Source: Litsea cubeba (Eukaryota > Streptophyta > Magnoliopsida > Laurales > Lauraceae). Taken from it: a DNA stretch of 64,000 nucleotides. This document shows, one piece after another, positions 48,301-59,151 of this stretch. Position numbers and translations under genes: made by a program. The stretch covers positions 67,902,011 through 67,966,010 of the forward strand of contig CM022949.1 of the NCBI GenBank assembly GCA_012931725.1. The letters run 5' to 3'. The notes beneath the pieces are model-generated. The model searched no databases and was not told where the DNA came from. It saw only the letters and a program-made list of their open reading frames with translations. The stretch's first letter is position 1. Each line of letters begins with the position of its first letter.

Positions 48301-49132
48301 GTTTACGATATCGATCTTTATCGTATTGTCTCTACTGTTCAGTTTTAAATGTATTTCCAATTATTAAATGTTTTGCTTAGGCGGTTATCTTTTCGAGATA
48401 TTTATATTTTAGAGACTGTTCGCTTATTTGTCTTGATATTTCTGTTCGGACTTTCGATTGTTTTAGCATGTTTTATTGTCATTATTATTTAGACTATTTA
48501 TTCGGTTTTACGATGATTTCATCAGGTTTTATATATGTTCTTTTGTTTCATATTACTTGATTATTTGCTTGCCAGACCGTCGTGTCTGACCCTTATTTGT
48601 TTGGTGCCAGATTCCGCTCTTTTTGTTTTTAGGTGTTTGATCAGAGGAGGCGGTGGGACCGCCGGTCTGACGTGAGAGGCTGCCCGTTGATATCATTTAG
48701 ATGTCAAGTATGGCACCGGAGTTCGTATCTAATATTGAGGGTAGTATTCTGTCTAGTTGGATATTTTTGTATGGCTATGTTAGCCTTTTTCTTTGGGTTG
48801 TAATTAAGACACTTGTTAATTGTAATTTGAACATGTGGGAATTAATTAGTCTTGTTACTACCAGCTCAGTGTGTTCTGATATATGATTTATGCCAGTCTG
48901 CTTATATGATGGCTTTATGGAATTGGTTGCGTGCGACACGGAACCCGATGGCCACGGATTCCGGGTTGTAACACCATGTTTAGCTTCCGCGAAAAATATA
49001 CTCTGATTGTGTTGGAATGTGATTATCCTCATTCACGCGGATCTTGGGAACTATAACAAAAAGTTTCAATTTATCCCAAAATTTCGCACCCCGAGGTCGG
49101 ATCACTGCAGGGCCCGGTTTCGGGGTGTGACA
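45323..49132 (+). repeat. F 3' LTR
   Basis: Complete, 3810 bp. It is 31 bp shorter than the rejoined 5' LTR, almost entirely from losses in the palindrome cluster (21 bp and 8 bp near 46710-46765). Promoter pair at 45801-45825, donor consensus at 46273-46281, acceptor-like sites ending 48610 and near 48638. Confidence 0.95.
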
Positions 49133-49424
49133 CAAGGTGTAGACCGTAGTGTTGAGTTTGTTGGTGCGAAGAAGCCCACCTCCACTCGGTTGATTTCTGC
49201 ATTGAAGGCAGACTGCTTGATGAGGAGCGGATGTGAGGGTTACATCGCGTTTGTCGCGGAGGACAAGCAGTCCAAACCCATAGATGAGGTTCCGGTAGTA
49301 TGCGAGTTTCCGGATGTTTTTCTGGAGGAGATCCCCGGTTTGCCACCTGTGCGTGAGATAAACTTCACGATAGAGCTACTACCAGGTACTGCACCGATTT
49401 CGAAGGCTCCATACAAAATGGCTC
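49133..49424 (+). pseudogene. Gypsy-E: protease to reverse transcriptase junction fragment
   Basis: Resumes the Gypsy-E frame in phase immediately after F. It shows STRLISALKA, GCEGYIAFV, then FPDVFLEEIPGLPP and the reverse transcriptase onset FTIELLPGTAPISKAPYKMA. It stops abruptly at about 49424, where the tandem repeat begins, so the catalytic YVDD region is absent. Together with the deletion in gag, Gypsy-E survives here only as fragments. Confidence 0.93.
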
Positions 49425-52400
49425 CACATTTTAAATCGAGATTTATATAAACTCGGGCGTAAGGACTAGTCGCGTGGGATTCTGAGCAGTTTCTAACTGA
49501 AATACACATTTTACTATATTCCAAGATACTTTTCTTTTTTATAATTGGTTTCAGGCGATTGTAGGGTTTGGAGGGCTTTAAAAGGGATTTAGGGTTGTTT
49601 AAGACCGAAACACTTGCTTCGGCAGTTCAATGGCTATTTTAATATAAAATCGCGTTCTATGCGGCTCTAGGAAAATGTTGGCTCCAAACTGCATTTTATG
49701 CAATTCGCGGTTGAACGACGCGCTCTAGAAAATTCTAGAATATATTTTTCCTTTCAAATGAGTTTCAGCGAAATTAGGGATTAAGAAGTATTCTGATGGG
49801 ATTTTGAGCGGCTTCTCACCGCAAACCTTATTTGGTGCAACCAATAGTGTATATTTCGATGAAAATGCATGCCGAGTGATTCTATTGCATATCGGGGAAT
49901 TATTGTTTAGTCTTTATCTTTGAATCCCATTTTTTGACGATTCTTGGCTGAAATAAGCACTTTAGGATATTCTAAGATACATTTTTCTTTCAAATGGGTT
50001 TCGCGTGATTCTAGGGTTAGGAACGTGTTATAGGGGATTGGGGCTGTTTAAGACAGAATATCGTGGTTCGAGCAAATCGAAGGAGATTTCCTAGCCGTCT
50101 CTGCGACAACGTTGGCGGTAAACCGCGTCTCACGCAATTCAGAATCGAAAGACATGCTCTTCAAAATTTTGTGATATATATTTCCTCTAAAACATCTTTA
50201 ACGAAACCTAGGTCTCAGTAACTAATCTCGTGGGATTGAAGCCCGTTTCTATCGAACAAAGAACATATTTCGTGCGATCAATAGCCTATCAGTAGATAAA
50301 ACTGCGTGCTGAAAGATTCTAGGACACTTTAGGGTATTCTGGTATAGTCTTTTGCTTTGAAGTGCGTTTCATGAGATTCCATGCTGAAACATGCATTATA
50401 GAACTCTTGAGATACTTTTCTATTTGAAAATTTGGTTTCAGGCGACTGTCGGGTTTGGAACGCTTTAAATTTGATTTAGGGTTGTTTAAGACCAAAATAC
50501 GTGCTTCAGGAGTTCGAGGGCTATTTTAATGTAAAATCGGGTTCAAGTAAAATGTTGCCTTTAAACTGCGTTTCACGCAATTTACGGTTGAAAGACGCGC
50601 TCTAGAAAATTCTTGAATATCTTTTTTTTTTACTTAAAATGTGTTTCGGGCAAATCCGGGCCTGATAACTAATCTGGTGGGGTCCTGAGCCATTTCTAAT
50701 AGAAAATCATATTCCATGCAATAAATAGTCAATATTTGAATGAAAAAGCGTGCTGGATGATTCCAGGGCATTTATGGGTTCGCTGGTCTAATCTTTTACT
50801 CTAAATGTCTTTCAAATGATTATATGCTGAAGTACAAGTTTTAGGATATCCCGAGATACGTTTTTTCTCTAAAATGTGTTTCACGCTATTCTAGGGTCAG
50901 CATGCATTGTAGGGGATTAAGGGTTGTATAAGATCGAAAGCTGCGCTTCGGGCAGTTCGTAGGGGATTCTAGGCGGGTCTGGGGAAACTGTTGGGTGTAA
51001 ACCGGATTTCATACAGTTCACAGTTAAAAGATGCGCTCTAGAAGTTTCACGCATTACATGTATTCATGGTTGTTTAAGAATAAAACCCATGCTTTTGCCC
51101 AGTAGTAGGGGATTCTAGATGGCTCTGGGAAAATGTTGGCTCTAAATCGCAATTCACAGTTGAGGGATGCGCTATAGAAAACGTGTTTCGTGCGGCTCGA
51201 GGAAAATGTTGGCTCGAAACCATGTTCCATGCAATTTGCGGTCGATAAAAACCCTCCAGAGAATTTTGGGATATCTTTTTCCTTGAAAACGAGTTTCCCA
51301 GAAATTGGGGATTAAGAAGTATTCTCATGGAATTCTGAGCGGTTTCTGACCACAAACCGTATTTGGTGCAACCACTAGCGTATATTTCAATGAAAACGCA
51401 TGCTGGGTGATTGTAGCGCATGGCAGGGAATTATGGTTTTGTCTTTTTCTTTGAATTCCATTTTTTACAATTCTTGGCTAAAATATGCATTTTAGGATGT
51501 TCAAAAATACGTTCTTCTTTAAAATGGGTTTCGGGTGATTCTAGGGTTAGGAAAGTGTTACTGGGGTCGGGATCGTTTAAGACTGAAACACATGCTTCCA
51601 GCAGTTTGAAGGGGATTTCCTAATTGTCTATGCGAAATTTTTTTGTGTAAACCACGTTACACGCACTTCACGGCTAAAAGACGCGCTCTAGAAAATCATG
51701 TGATATCTATTTAATGTAAAACATCTTTAAGGAAAAGTAGGGCTCAATAAATAATCACATGGGATTCGAGCCCGTTCGTAACGGACAAACAACATATTTC
51801 GCACGATGAATAGCCTGTCAATAGATAAAATAGCTTGCTGGATGATTATAGGATATTTAAGGGTATTTTGGTCTACTCTTTTTCTTTGAATTGCGTTTCA
51901 TGCTTTTCTTTGCTGAAACATGCATTTTAGATATCTTGAGATACTTTTCTGTTTAAAAATTCATTTCAGGCGATTGTAGGGTTTGGAACACTTTAAATGA
52001 GATTTAGGATTGTTTAAGACCGAAAGCAGTGCTTCGAGCAGTTCAAGGGCCATTTTAACATAAAATCACGTTCTATTCGGCACTAGGAAAATGTTGTCTC
52101 TAAATAGCATTTCACGCGATTCACGGTTGAAAGACGCGCTCTTGAAAATTCATAAATATCCTCTTACTTTAAAATGTTTTTCGGGCAAATCCGAGCATAA
52201 AACTAATCTCGTGGGGTTCTGAGTCATTTCTATGTGAAAATCGTATTTCGTGCAATCAATAACAAATATTTGGACGACTAAGCGTCCTAGATGATTCCAG
52301 TGTATTTAAGGGTTGATGGTCTAATCTTTTACTCTAAATGTGTTTCATATAATTATATGCAGAAGTGCGAGTTTTTGGATATCCTGAGCTACGTTCTTCT

Positions 52401-53636
52401 CTAAAATGTGTTTCGCGTGATTCTAGGGTTAGAACGCATTCTAGGGATGATGGGTAATATAAGACCGAAAGCCGTGCTTCGGGTAGTTCATAGGGGATTC
52501 TAGGCGAGTCTGGGAAAATGTCGTGTGTAAACCGCGTTTCACTTAGTTCACGGTTAAAAGACGCACTCTATAAATTTCTTTGTTATTGTTTTACTTTAAA
52601 ACGGGTTTCTGGCAAATTAAGGAGAAAAAACTAACCTAATATTTTAAAGGTTGTTTCTAATTAACAAACAACGTATTTTGTGCAATCAATTGCCTCTATT
52701 TTGATGAAAACGCGTGCTAAAAGATTCTGGGGCGTTTTAGGATATTCTGACTAGTCTTTTGCATTGAAATCCATTCGTGCGACTCTATGTTGAAATACAT
52801 AATTAAAGATATTCTGAGATAGTTTCCTATTTAAAAAGAGTTTCACAAGCGATACTAGGGTTAGAAATGCATTACATGGGATTAAGCGATTTTTAAGACT
52901 GGAACCCTTGCTTTGGGCCCGCAGTAGGGGATTCTAGACGACTCTGAAAAAATGTTGGCTCTAAATCGCATTTCACGCAATTCACGGTTGGTAGATGTGC
53001 TCTGGAAAATTTTGGGAGAACTTTTTCCTTTTAAATCGAGATTTAGGTAAACTCGGGCGTAAGAACTAATCGCATGGGATTCTGAGCCGTTTCTAAATGA
53101 AATACACATTTTACTATATTTCGAGGTACATTTCTTTTTTAAAATCGATTTTAGGCGATTGTAGGGTATGGAGCGCTTTAAAAGGGATTTAGGGTTGTTT
53201 AAGACCGAAACACGTGCTTCGATAATTCGAAGGGTATTTTAATATAAAATCATGTTTTATGCGGCTCTAGGAAAATGTTGGCTCCAAACTACATTTTATG
53301 CAATTCGCGGTTGAAAGACACGCTCTAGAAAATTCGGGGATATCCTTTTCCTTTGAAACGAGTTTCACGGAAATTAGGGATTAAGAAGTATTCTCTTAGG
53401 ATTCTGAGCGGCTTCTGACCGCAAACCTTATTTGGTGCAACCAATAGCGTATATTTCGATGAAAACACATGTCGGGGAATTATGGTTTAGTCTTTATCTT
53501 TGAATTCATTTTTTTTATGATTCTTAGCCGAAGTAAGCACTTTAGGATATTCTAAGATACCTATTTCTTTCAAATGGGTTTCGCATGGTTCTAGGGTTAG
53601 GAACGTGTTGTAGGGGATCCAGGTTGTTCAAGAAAT
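49425..53636. repeat. Degenerate tandem repeat, period about 430-450 bp, about ten units
   Basis: The landmark word GACGCGCTCTAGAAAAT, or a variant, recurs near 49722, 50150, 50600, 51030, 51240, 51675, 52125, 52555, 52985 and 53315. Fixed companions include TTTAGGGTTGTTTAAGACC, AAAATGTTGGCT and GATTCTGAGC. The first ~560 bp closely match the last ~600 bp (49430 versus 53032), and a third close match starts near 51190, which suggests higher-order units. No coding frame is seen. I do not recognise the family. Confidence 0.85.
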
Positions 53637-54786
53637 TTTGAGCCCTAACTGGCATTGAGTCCAAGTGGGATTTTTTATTTATCCATACAATCATGCTTGC
53701 CTTTCATGAGATGAATGGTGTTTTATTATGTACTTGCACATAACCAATACGAATGACATGATGGTTCATGAGATGAACCGGGGTCGTATACTAGATGCAA
53801 TACATGTGTATGGATGAGATCAACATACAGGAGACATGTATAGCAAATCTTATACTTAAATATCTTCACAACCAGTGATGAGATTTGACATCTCATCTGA
53901 CAGGGTTGCAGTACTTTGATTACTATGAGATAGTGTGATTTGTCTCAATCATCAGAATGAAAGATTCTGAATCATAGTGCTAGTACATTCGATGTATTGA
54001 AGGACCATGAGAAGGGCCTTATGAACATTGTCTTTACTTTAAGGTCTGCTCTTATAATTCCCTAGTAATAGGCTCTCAATCTTGAGACATTAATGAACTC
54101 AAGTTTTTATTTATTCATTTGTTTTGAGTCACCAATGAGTGAGGCCAACTGTAGGTCAACACCTCAGTGATTTGGGTACGTGGTAGTAGAGCTATAGGAC
54201 AATCAATGGTCAAGTTCGAATCTATCTTTAATATCCCCTTATGCCAATTAATGGATTTATAATTGGTAAGTGCGCACCCATTCCGATTAAGAGTTAATTA
54301 GAAAGGTACCTATGATCATTATAATTAATTGGGGCTCAAGGATAATAAGTTGTGGATCTAGTTTGGAAGACAGGTCCATTAGATCTATGGATATTGATGG
54401 AGGGGCCTACTTATGGTAATAGGGAAGTTTAGGGTCTTCTATGTAATATTCCTAAGACTGGAGTTAATTGCATTTATATAGTGGAGTAATTTGCAATTAA
54501 CTGTGGGCCTGGATTACACATGAGATGTGGGGTCACGAGTCCCAGATCGAGCCAACTTTCTATGGAATCCCTAGTCATCCCCACGCTAGCCCAAGTTATT
54601 AAAAAGATACTAATTCTAATAGAACTCTAAAAGGAAAGTTACTATTTCTATTTGAAGTGAGACTTCTAATAGTGGTAATGGTAAACTTACTAATTTTAGT
54701 AGGAGTGAGACTTCTATTTTAATTAGAAAGGAATTAGAGAGTTACTAATCATATTTGATGTAAGACTTCTAATTATGATATAGTAA
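53637..54786 (+). mobile_element. Second Copia-B type element: 3' end and partial LTR, plus strand
   Basis: A polypurine tract (CCAAGTGGGATTTTTT, 53661) is followed by sequence matching Copia-B LTR in inverse orientation (19584-20470, then 11815-12067). The first ~60 bp of the LTR appear lost. The Tat-like LTR interrupts it at 54787. Only remnants. Confidence 0.85.
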
Positions 54787-54929
54787 TGTTGACACCAAAA
54801 ATGTCACTTTGCCTCTTCAAGATCCAAAGAGCTACATGAAGTCGCAACATGCCATAAATAGGCAAGGCTACTTCCAAAAAATCAAATCTTGTCAGAATCA
54901 AACAAAAACTGCAAGATCCTTCAAGACAG

Positions 54930-55650
54930 CCAAAAGAGGAGTACACAAGAAGTTTCGGGCCATTTCAAAATCATTTGGCCTAACTTCGCTTCTCCGACAG
55001 CCGAAAAGGAGCTCTCGGCGGCGAAAGCATCGGAGACACCAAATCTTCGATCAGAGCCGATGGATGGTCTCAAAATACATCCAAAAGGCTCCACGTCAAG
55101 TTCCGAGTCAAACCGACAACGTTTGACCCTACATCAACCCTCGAACAGCTAAATCAAGCCTCTCAGCAGCAAGAACCGCCGAGGCCGTCACTCATAAGAT
55201 AGAGCACATGGACGGCTTCAAAATGCTTACAAGGGGCTGCACGTCAAATTTCAGGTCATTTCGACAACATTTGACCATAGTTTGACGCTCGGAAGCCAAA
55301 TCAGGCCTCTCGGCGGCAAAGCTCTCCGGGACCATGGTTTCCAAGACAGAGCCTATGGATCATCTTAAAATGACTCCAATGGGTTCCCTGTCAAATTTCA
55401 AGTTAATCGGACATTGGTTGACCGCACATCAAACCGCGACATCTTCATCGCGACAAAAGCGAGTCTACTAGTGATAGGACCCCAAACGGCTTCAAAACTC
55501 AAACAAAATCCAATGGTTGGTCTTATTTATTGCTCAGGAGGCTTCACACCAAATTTCAGGTCATTCCGACATCGTTTGACCCAGTTTCAGCTTCTGACGG
55601 AAAATCGGTAGCTCTGCGCGACAAAGTCTTCGGCTTTCTCAAGAAATTGG
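54930..55650 (+). repeat. ~150-bp degenerate tandem repeat in the Tat-like LTR
   Basis: About five units share the order: TCTCGGCGGC-like word, a GGCTTCAAAA-like word, GTCAAATTTCAGGTCATT, then CGACAACATTTGACC. Unit starts are near 54930, 55060, 55205, 55355 and 55490. Confidence 0.75.
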
Positions 55651-56508
55651 AAACTTTGCAAAATAAAATGCAAGGATTCTCATCAGGTTTCCTACAGGGA
55701 AATCAGGCCAATAAATGGTCAAAATGTCAAGGAAAAATACAGAAGAAAAAAGAATAAAAAAACAGCAAAAACGGACACAAAACGGGACAAAAAGGGGGAA
55801 AAACCCCCCCAGGGTCGCGGCCCCTGCGACCCTGACCCAGGGTCGCCGGGAAGGCCCCGGAAACCCCGGTTTTCACCGTTTTTTCGCGATTTGAAGCGTC
55901 TAGCCTCTGGTAGTTTCCAAAACTCATACTTTTGAGACACCAAATCCTCTGACATCCGTCAAAAACACGGGTCAATCATCAAAAGTATCGAAAACAACAT
56001 TGATCGCCACCCGGTCAACCAAAAAAAGTGTGCTTTCTACCCGACCGATCGAGAAATCGACAGGACAGATGGCACTGACCCGCTGTTGGCAACCAACACC
56101 TGAAGTCACATGGTCATCCGATGTCGATCTACATGAAGATCCATCGATGATCATTACCAGAAGAATCCCAAAAGACGCGGCACGGCCCGCGACTCTTCAA
56201 CTGCTCGGCGACCACTTAATGCGATTAATTGACTAGCTTTATTACAGTCATTAATCCATTTCTTTGGACTGACCTAATCAGAAGCAAGCATCCGAGAGTT
56301 ACAAGTCAAGAGATTCATGGCATTTAACCCATGAAACTCCTCCCATCATGGCGATTAAAGGCGATTAAATGCCCTCAATCTTCTCCGGCCAATCAGAAGC
56401 CAAGAAAAAGGAGTTACAAAATAAAGATTTAAATCCTGTAACTCCTCCCATTATGCGGCTTATGACAATAAAAGCTCATAAACCCTCCTAAATGGCTACC
56501 TAAAAGCC

Positions 56509-56518
56509 TATAAATAGG
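56509..56518 (+). promoter_or_regulatory. TATA box of the Tat-like LTR
   Basis: CTATAAATAG, followed by a purine-rich GAAGAAAGAGA start region about 30 bases on. It lies in the last third of the LTR, the usual promoter place. Confidence 0.65.
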
Positions 56519-57012
56519 AGAGCTCTCCAAGAAGAAAGAGATCGGAAAAAGAACAAATCACAGACAGATCACAGACAAAGCACAGAAATTCAGAGAAGGA
56601 AAAGAGAGAAAACTCTGCGGAAATCCTACACCGACCACCGCTACAAGGTGACAAAAGTCCCTTGGGGTACCCCCCCCCCAAGGTCCTTGCCTTCTCCTTC
56701 TGCCTCCAATGGCTTAGATGTGGCTTTTCAGCCCGTCTACTCGGTTTTTATTGGACATAGGACCTCCTTTTGGTCTTTGTCCTCTAAAAACCTGAGGTTA
56801 TAGCCAAGCCAAGCGAATCAATAGCATCCTCTGTTCTCATCTGCATGGATGATGGCGAAGCCCACATATGGCTTGCGACCGTCAATCTAAACGGGTCCCC
56901 CACAATCTCCTGAGAAGTTAGATCCTCCTTTTCTTGCTTTTCATTGTAGTTTGTATTTTTTCAAAGAGACAAAAATCACAACTCTTGTCTTTCATTATTG
57001 ATAAGGATTGTA

Positions 57013-57092
57013 AATCGGCTATAAACGCCAAAATCGGCTATAAACGCCAGAAACCGGCTATAAACGCCAAAATCGGCTATAAATGCCAAAAA
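57013..57092 (+). repeat. Four tandem ~20-bp units
   Basis: The unit is approximately AAATCGGCTATAAACGCC, four times, in the transcribed part of the Tat-like LTR. Confidence 0.9.
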
Positions 57093-57363
57093 ATCGCCTT
57101 TCACGGCAAACCAAGAAAAATGTCTCTTTTCTTAAATATATGTGCAATGGAAAACTTGAAAGAAGTTGATTTCTTTTTTTACTTGCGAAGGTTGATCTCC
57201 GGATCACCACTTGCAATTCCAAGTAAAATAAAAAAACCTGGCACACCCACACAACAAAAATGTTGATGCGCGCCTCTGCCCCCGGTTACGAAAGGGTCGG
57301 ACCCAACGGACTCCCACGTCCGCCGACCTCAGTAGAACCGAGCAAGAGCGCGGTCCATCAAGC

Positions 57364-57384
57364 TGGCACACCCGATGGGACCCG
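57364..57384 (+). other. Probable primer-binding site of the Tat-like element
   Basis: TGGCACACCCGATGGGACC has the TGG start and the GGGAC block at the position expected for a tRNA T-arm complement. The tRNA is not identified. A weaker TGGCACACCC at 57240 is an alternative. Confidence 0.45.
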
Positions 57385-57604
57385 TTTATTTGAGAACACG
57401 ATGCTAGAAATGAAATATTTGCATATCATATATTTTGCTCTATGCTTATATTTCTTTTCTCGATTCCTTCGCTACTTTATAATTGGTGGCCTATGTTGGA
57501 TTCCGCATCTAAAAAAAATTAGATGAGATTTTTTGGAAATTTCTAATTCTTTGAATTTATTTCCGCTCTTTCTCTTTCAAAAAAAAAAAAACAAAAAATC
57601 AGAT

Positions 57605-58055
57605 TTTTCATTTTGGATTCAAAATTGAGAAACCTTGATCCGTTCCTATCGTTCATCGCGCTTGCAGAAATGTTGAGCCTGTTCGACTAAGGTTTTGGGC
57701 CATCGTTTCTCTTCGATGAGTTCATTAAAGATCTAAAAAATATATATATAATAAAAAAATAAAAAAATTAGATTTCTCATTTTGGATTCAAAATTGAGAA
57801 ACCTTGATCCGTTCCTATCGTTCATCGCGCTTGCAGAAATGTTGAGCCTGTTCGACTAAGGTTTTGGGCCATCGTTTCTCTTCGATGAGTTCATTAAAAA
57901 TAAAAATATATATATATATAAAAATTAGATTTTTCATTTTGGATTCAAAATTGAGAAACCTTGATCCGTTCCTATCGTTCATCGCGCTTGCAGAAATGTT
58001 AAGCCTGTTCGACTAAGGTTTTGGGCCATCGTTTCTCTTCGATGAGTTCATTAAA
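57605..58055 (+). repeat. Three ~125-bp units in the leader, first set
   Basis: Units begin near 57609, 57778 and 57935, nearly identical (TCCGTTCCTATCGTTCATCG, then GTTCGACTAAGG). They are joined by variable AT-rich spacers, giving steps of about 169 and 157. Confidence 0.93.
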
Positions 58056-58483
58056 AATATATATATATATATATAAAACAAAAAAAAAAGACATAGACCT
58101 ACTAAGGTTAAACCAACTATGTTCTTTGATCATGGTTGATTCAAAGAAAAGCCTTGTCCAGAGTGTGGAGACAGCTTGACTGTTCTAGGCAAGGGTCCTC
58201 CAAACGGGTTCATTAAGTAATCCTACCCTTACCTTGGGGCAATTTTATCAACCAAGATTTCATAAGACCGGGTTAGGAGGCCTATGTGTACTCTCTCGTC
58301 TTTTAAATAATTTTTTTTTTAAAATAATTTTTTTAAAAAATAAAAATTTTAAAATAAAAAATAAAAAATAAAAAAATTTTCAAAAAAAAAATCTTAAAAA
58401 AAATAAATAAAAATAAAAAAATAAATAAAAAGATTTTTTTTTTAAAAAAATCTTCAAAATCTTCAAAAAAAAAAAACTTCCAT

Positions 58484-58762
58484 CATTTTGGGTTTAGATT
58501 GGAGAAATCTTGGTCTTCTCCTTTCTGAGCACTGGCGCTCGCGGAAATCGCTGAGCCCGTGTTCAGATTGGAGTGCCTTTTGCTCTCTTTGATGAACCCG
58601 ATATTGGCCTTTCAAAAAAAAAACTCGTCATTTTTAGATTCAGATTTGAGAAATTATGGTTCATTTCTTTCTGAGCACTGGCGCTCGCGGAAATCACTGA
58701 GCCCGTGTTCAGATTGGAATACCATCTGCTCTCTTTGATGAATCCAATTTTGACCTTTCAAA
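58484..58762 (+). repeat. Two ~135-bp units in the leader, second set
   Basis: Starts near 58484 and 58629 share CTTTCTGAGCACTGGCGC and GAGCCCGTGTTCAGATTGG. They are distantly related to the first set (same order: TTGGATT-like, GAGAAA, TCTT..GATGA). Confidence 0.9.
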
Positions 58763-59151
58763 ATAGAGAATCTCATCTCATGGATGCGGTCTCAAAACAT
58801 TTGTGTCTAGCGGTACTAGTACGCCCTTTCAGGGTCTACTGTATTGCGACCGGCACATCTGTAACTCCAAAGTTATATTCTTCTTATCTCGAGCAAGCTT
58901 TGCTTCTCGATAAGTCGAATTTAAGTTCACAATTGCTTCTAGCAGTCACTGGGACGCTCATTCTGGGCTTACCATACCTACGATCAGAACAATTGTACCC
59001 TCTATGGCATTTTGCCTTCCTCATATTGCTTGGGTCATCTCCCTCGAGCAATTTGAAAAGACGAAACCATAGAACTTCCCATTTATGATCATTATATTCT
59101 TGTGATTACTAATGGATGTAGTCTTGTTTCAGAAATTTTCGAAAACTAACA

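Larger units (their letters stand above)
29173..49132 (+). mobile_element. LARD F: non-autonomous LTR retrotransposon, ~9.9 kb without its insert
   Basis: The 5' LTR is 29173-32025 plus 42054-43041 (3841 bp), the interior 43042-45322, and the 3' LTR 45323-49132 (3810 bp). It has TG...CA ends, PBS and polypurine tract. No gag, protease, integrase or reverse transcriptase motif is found in the interior, so it fits the class called large retrotransposon derivatives. It sits in Gypsy-E. The flanks TAGGG and CAAGG look like a 5-bp duplication with two transitions. The LTR pair differs by roughly 16-18 substitutions plus indels. Confidence 0.93.
54787..57360 (+). mobile_element. 5' LTR of a Tat-like Ty3/Gypsy element (~2.57 kb)
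   Basis: Starts TGTTGACACC inside the Copia-B type LTR and ends near GGTCCATCA, three bases before a PBS-like sequence. It includes a ~150-bp tandem repeat (54930-55650), a GC-rich inverted repeat (AGGGTCGC at 55811, GCGACCCT at 55826), a TATA box and a 20-bp minisatellite. The matching 3' LTR lies outside the window, so the right boundary is inferred. Confidence 0.65.
57385..59151 (+). other. Long non-coding leader of the Tat-like element
   Basis: About 1.8 kb before the first gag-like codon: AT-only tracts (57540-57600, 58050-58085, 58305-58480) separate two sets of tandem units. A frame at 58705-59088 has no recognisable domain. Confidence 0.7.

Noticed and set aside
49588..53200. Interstitial telomere array
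   Set aside because: TTTAGGG-like words occur singly inside longer units, never in tandem.
49425..53636. CRISPR-like array
   Set aside because: Units are ~430-450 bp and degenerate, with no short identical repeats and regular spacers, and this is a plant genome.
54809..55152. Two overlapping frames at the start of the Tat-like LTR
   Set aside because: They lie upstream of the LTR promoter within a tandem-repeat region, and have no motif.
55811..55846. GC-rich inverted repeat in the Tat-like LTR as a fifth member of the phased-palindrome set
   Set aside because: AGGGTCGC / GCGACCCT arms are real, but spacings (15 and 28) do not fit the helical pattern, so it was not counted.
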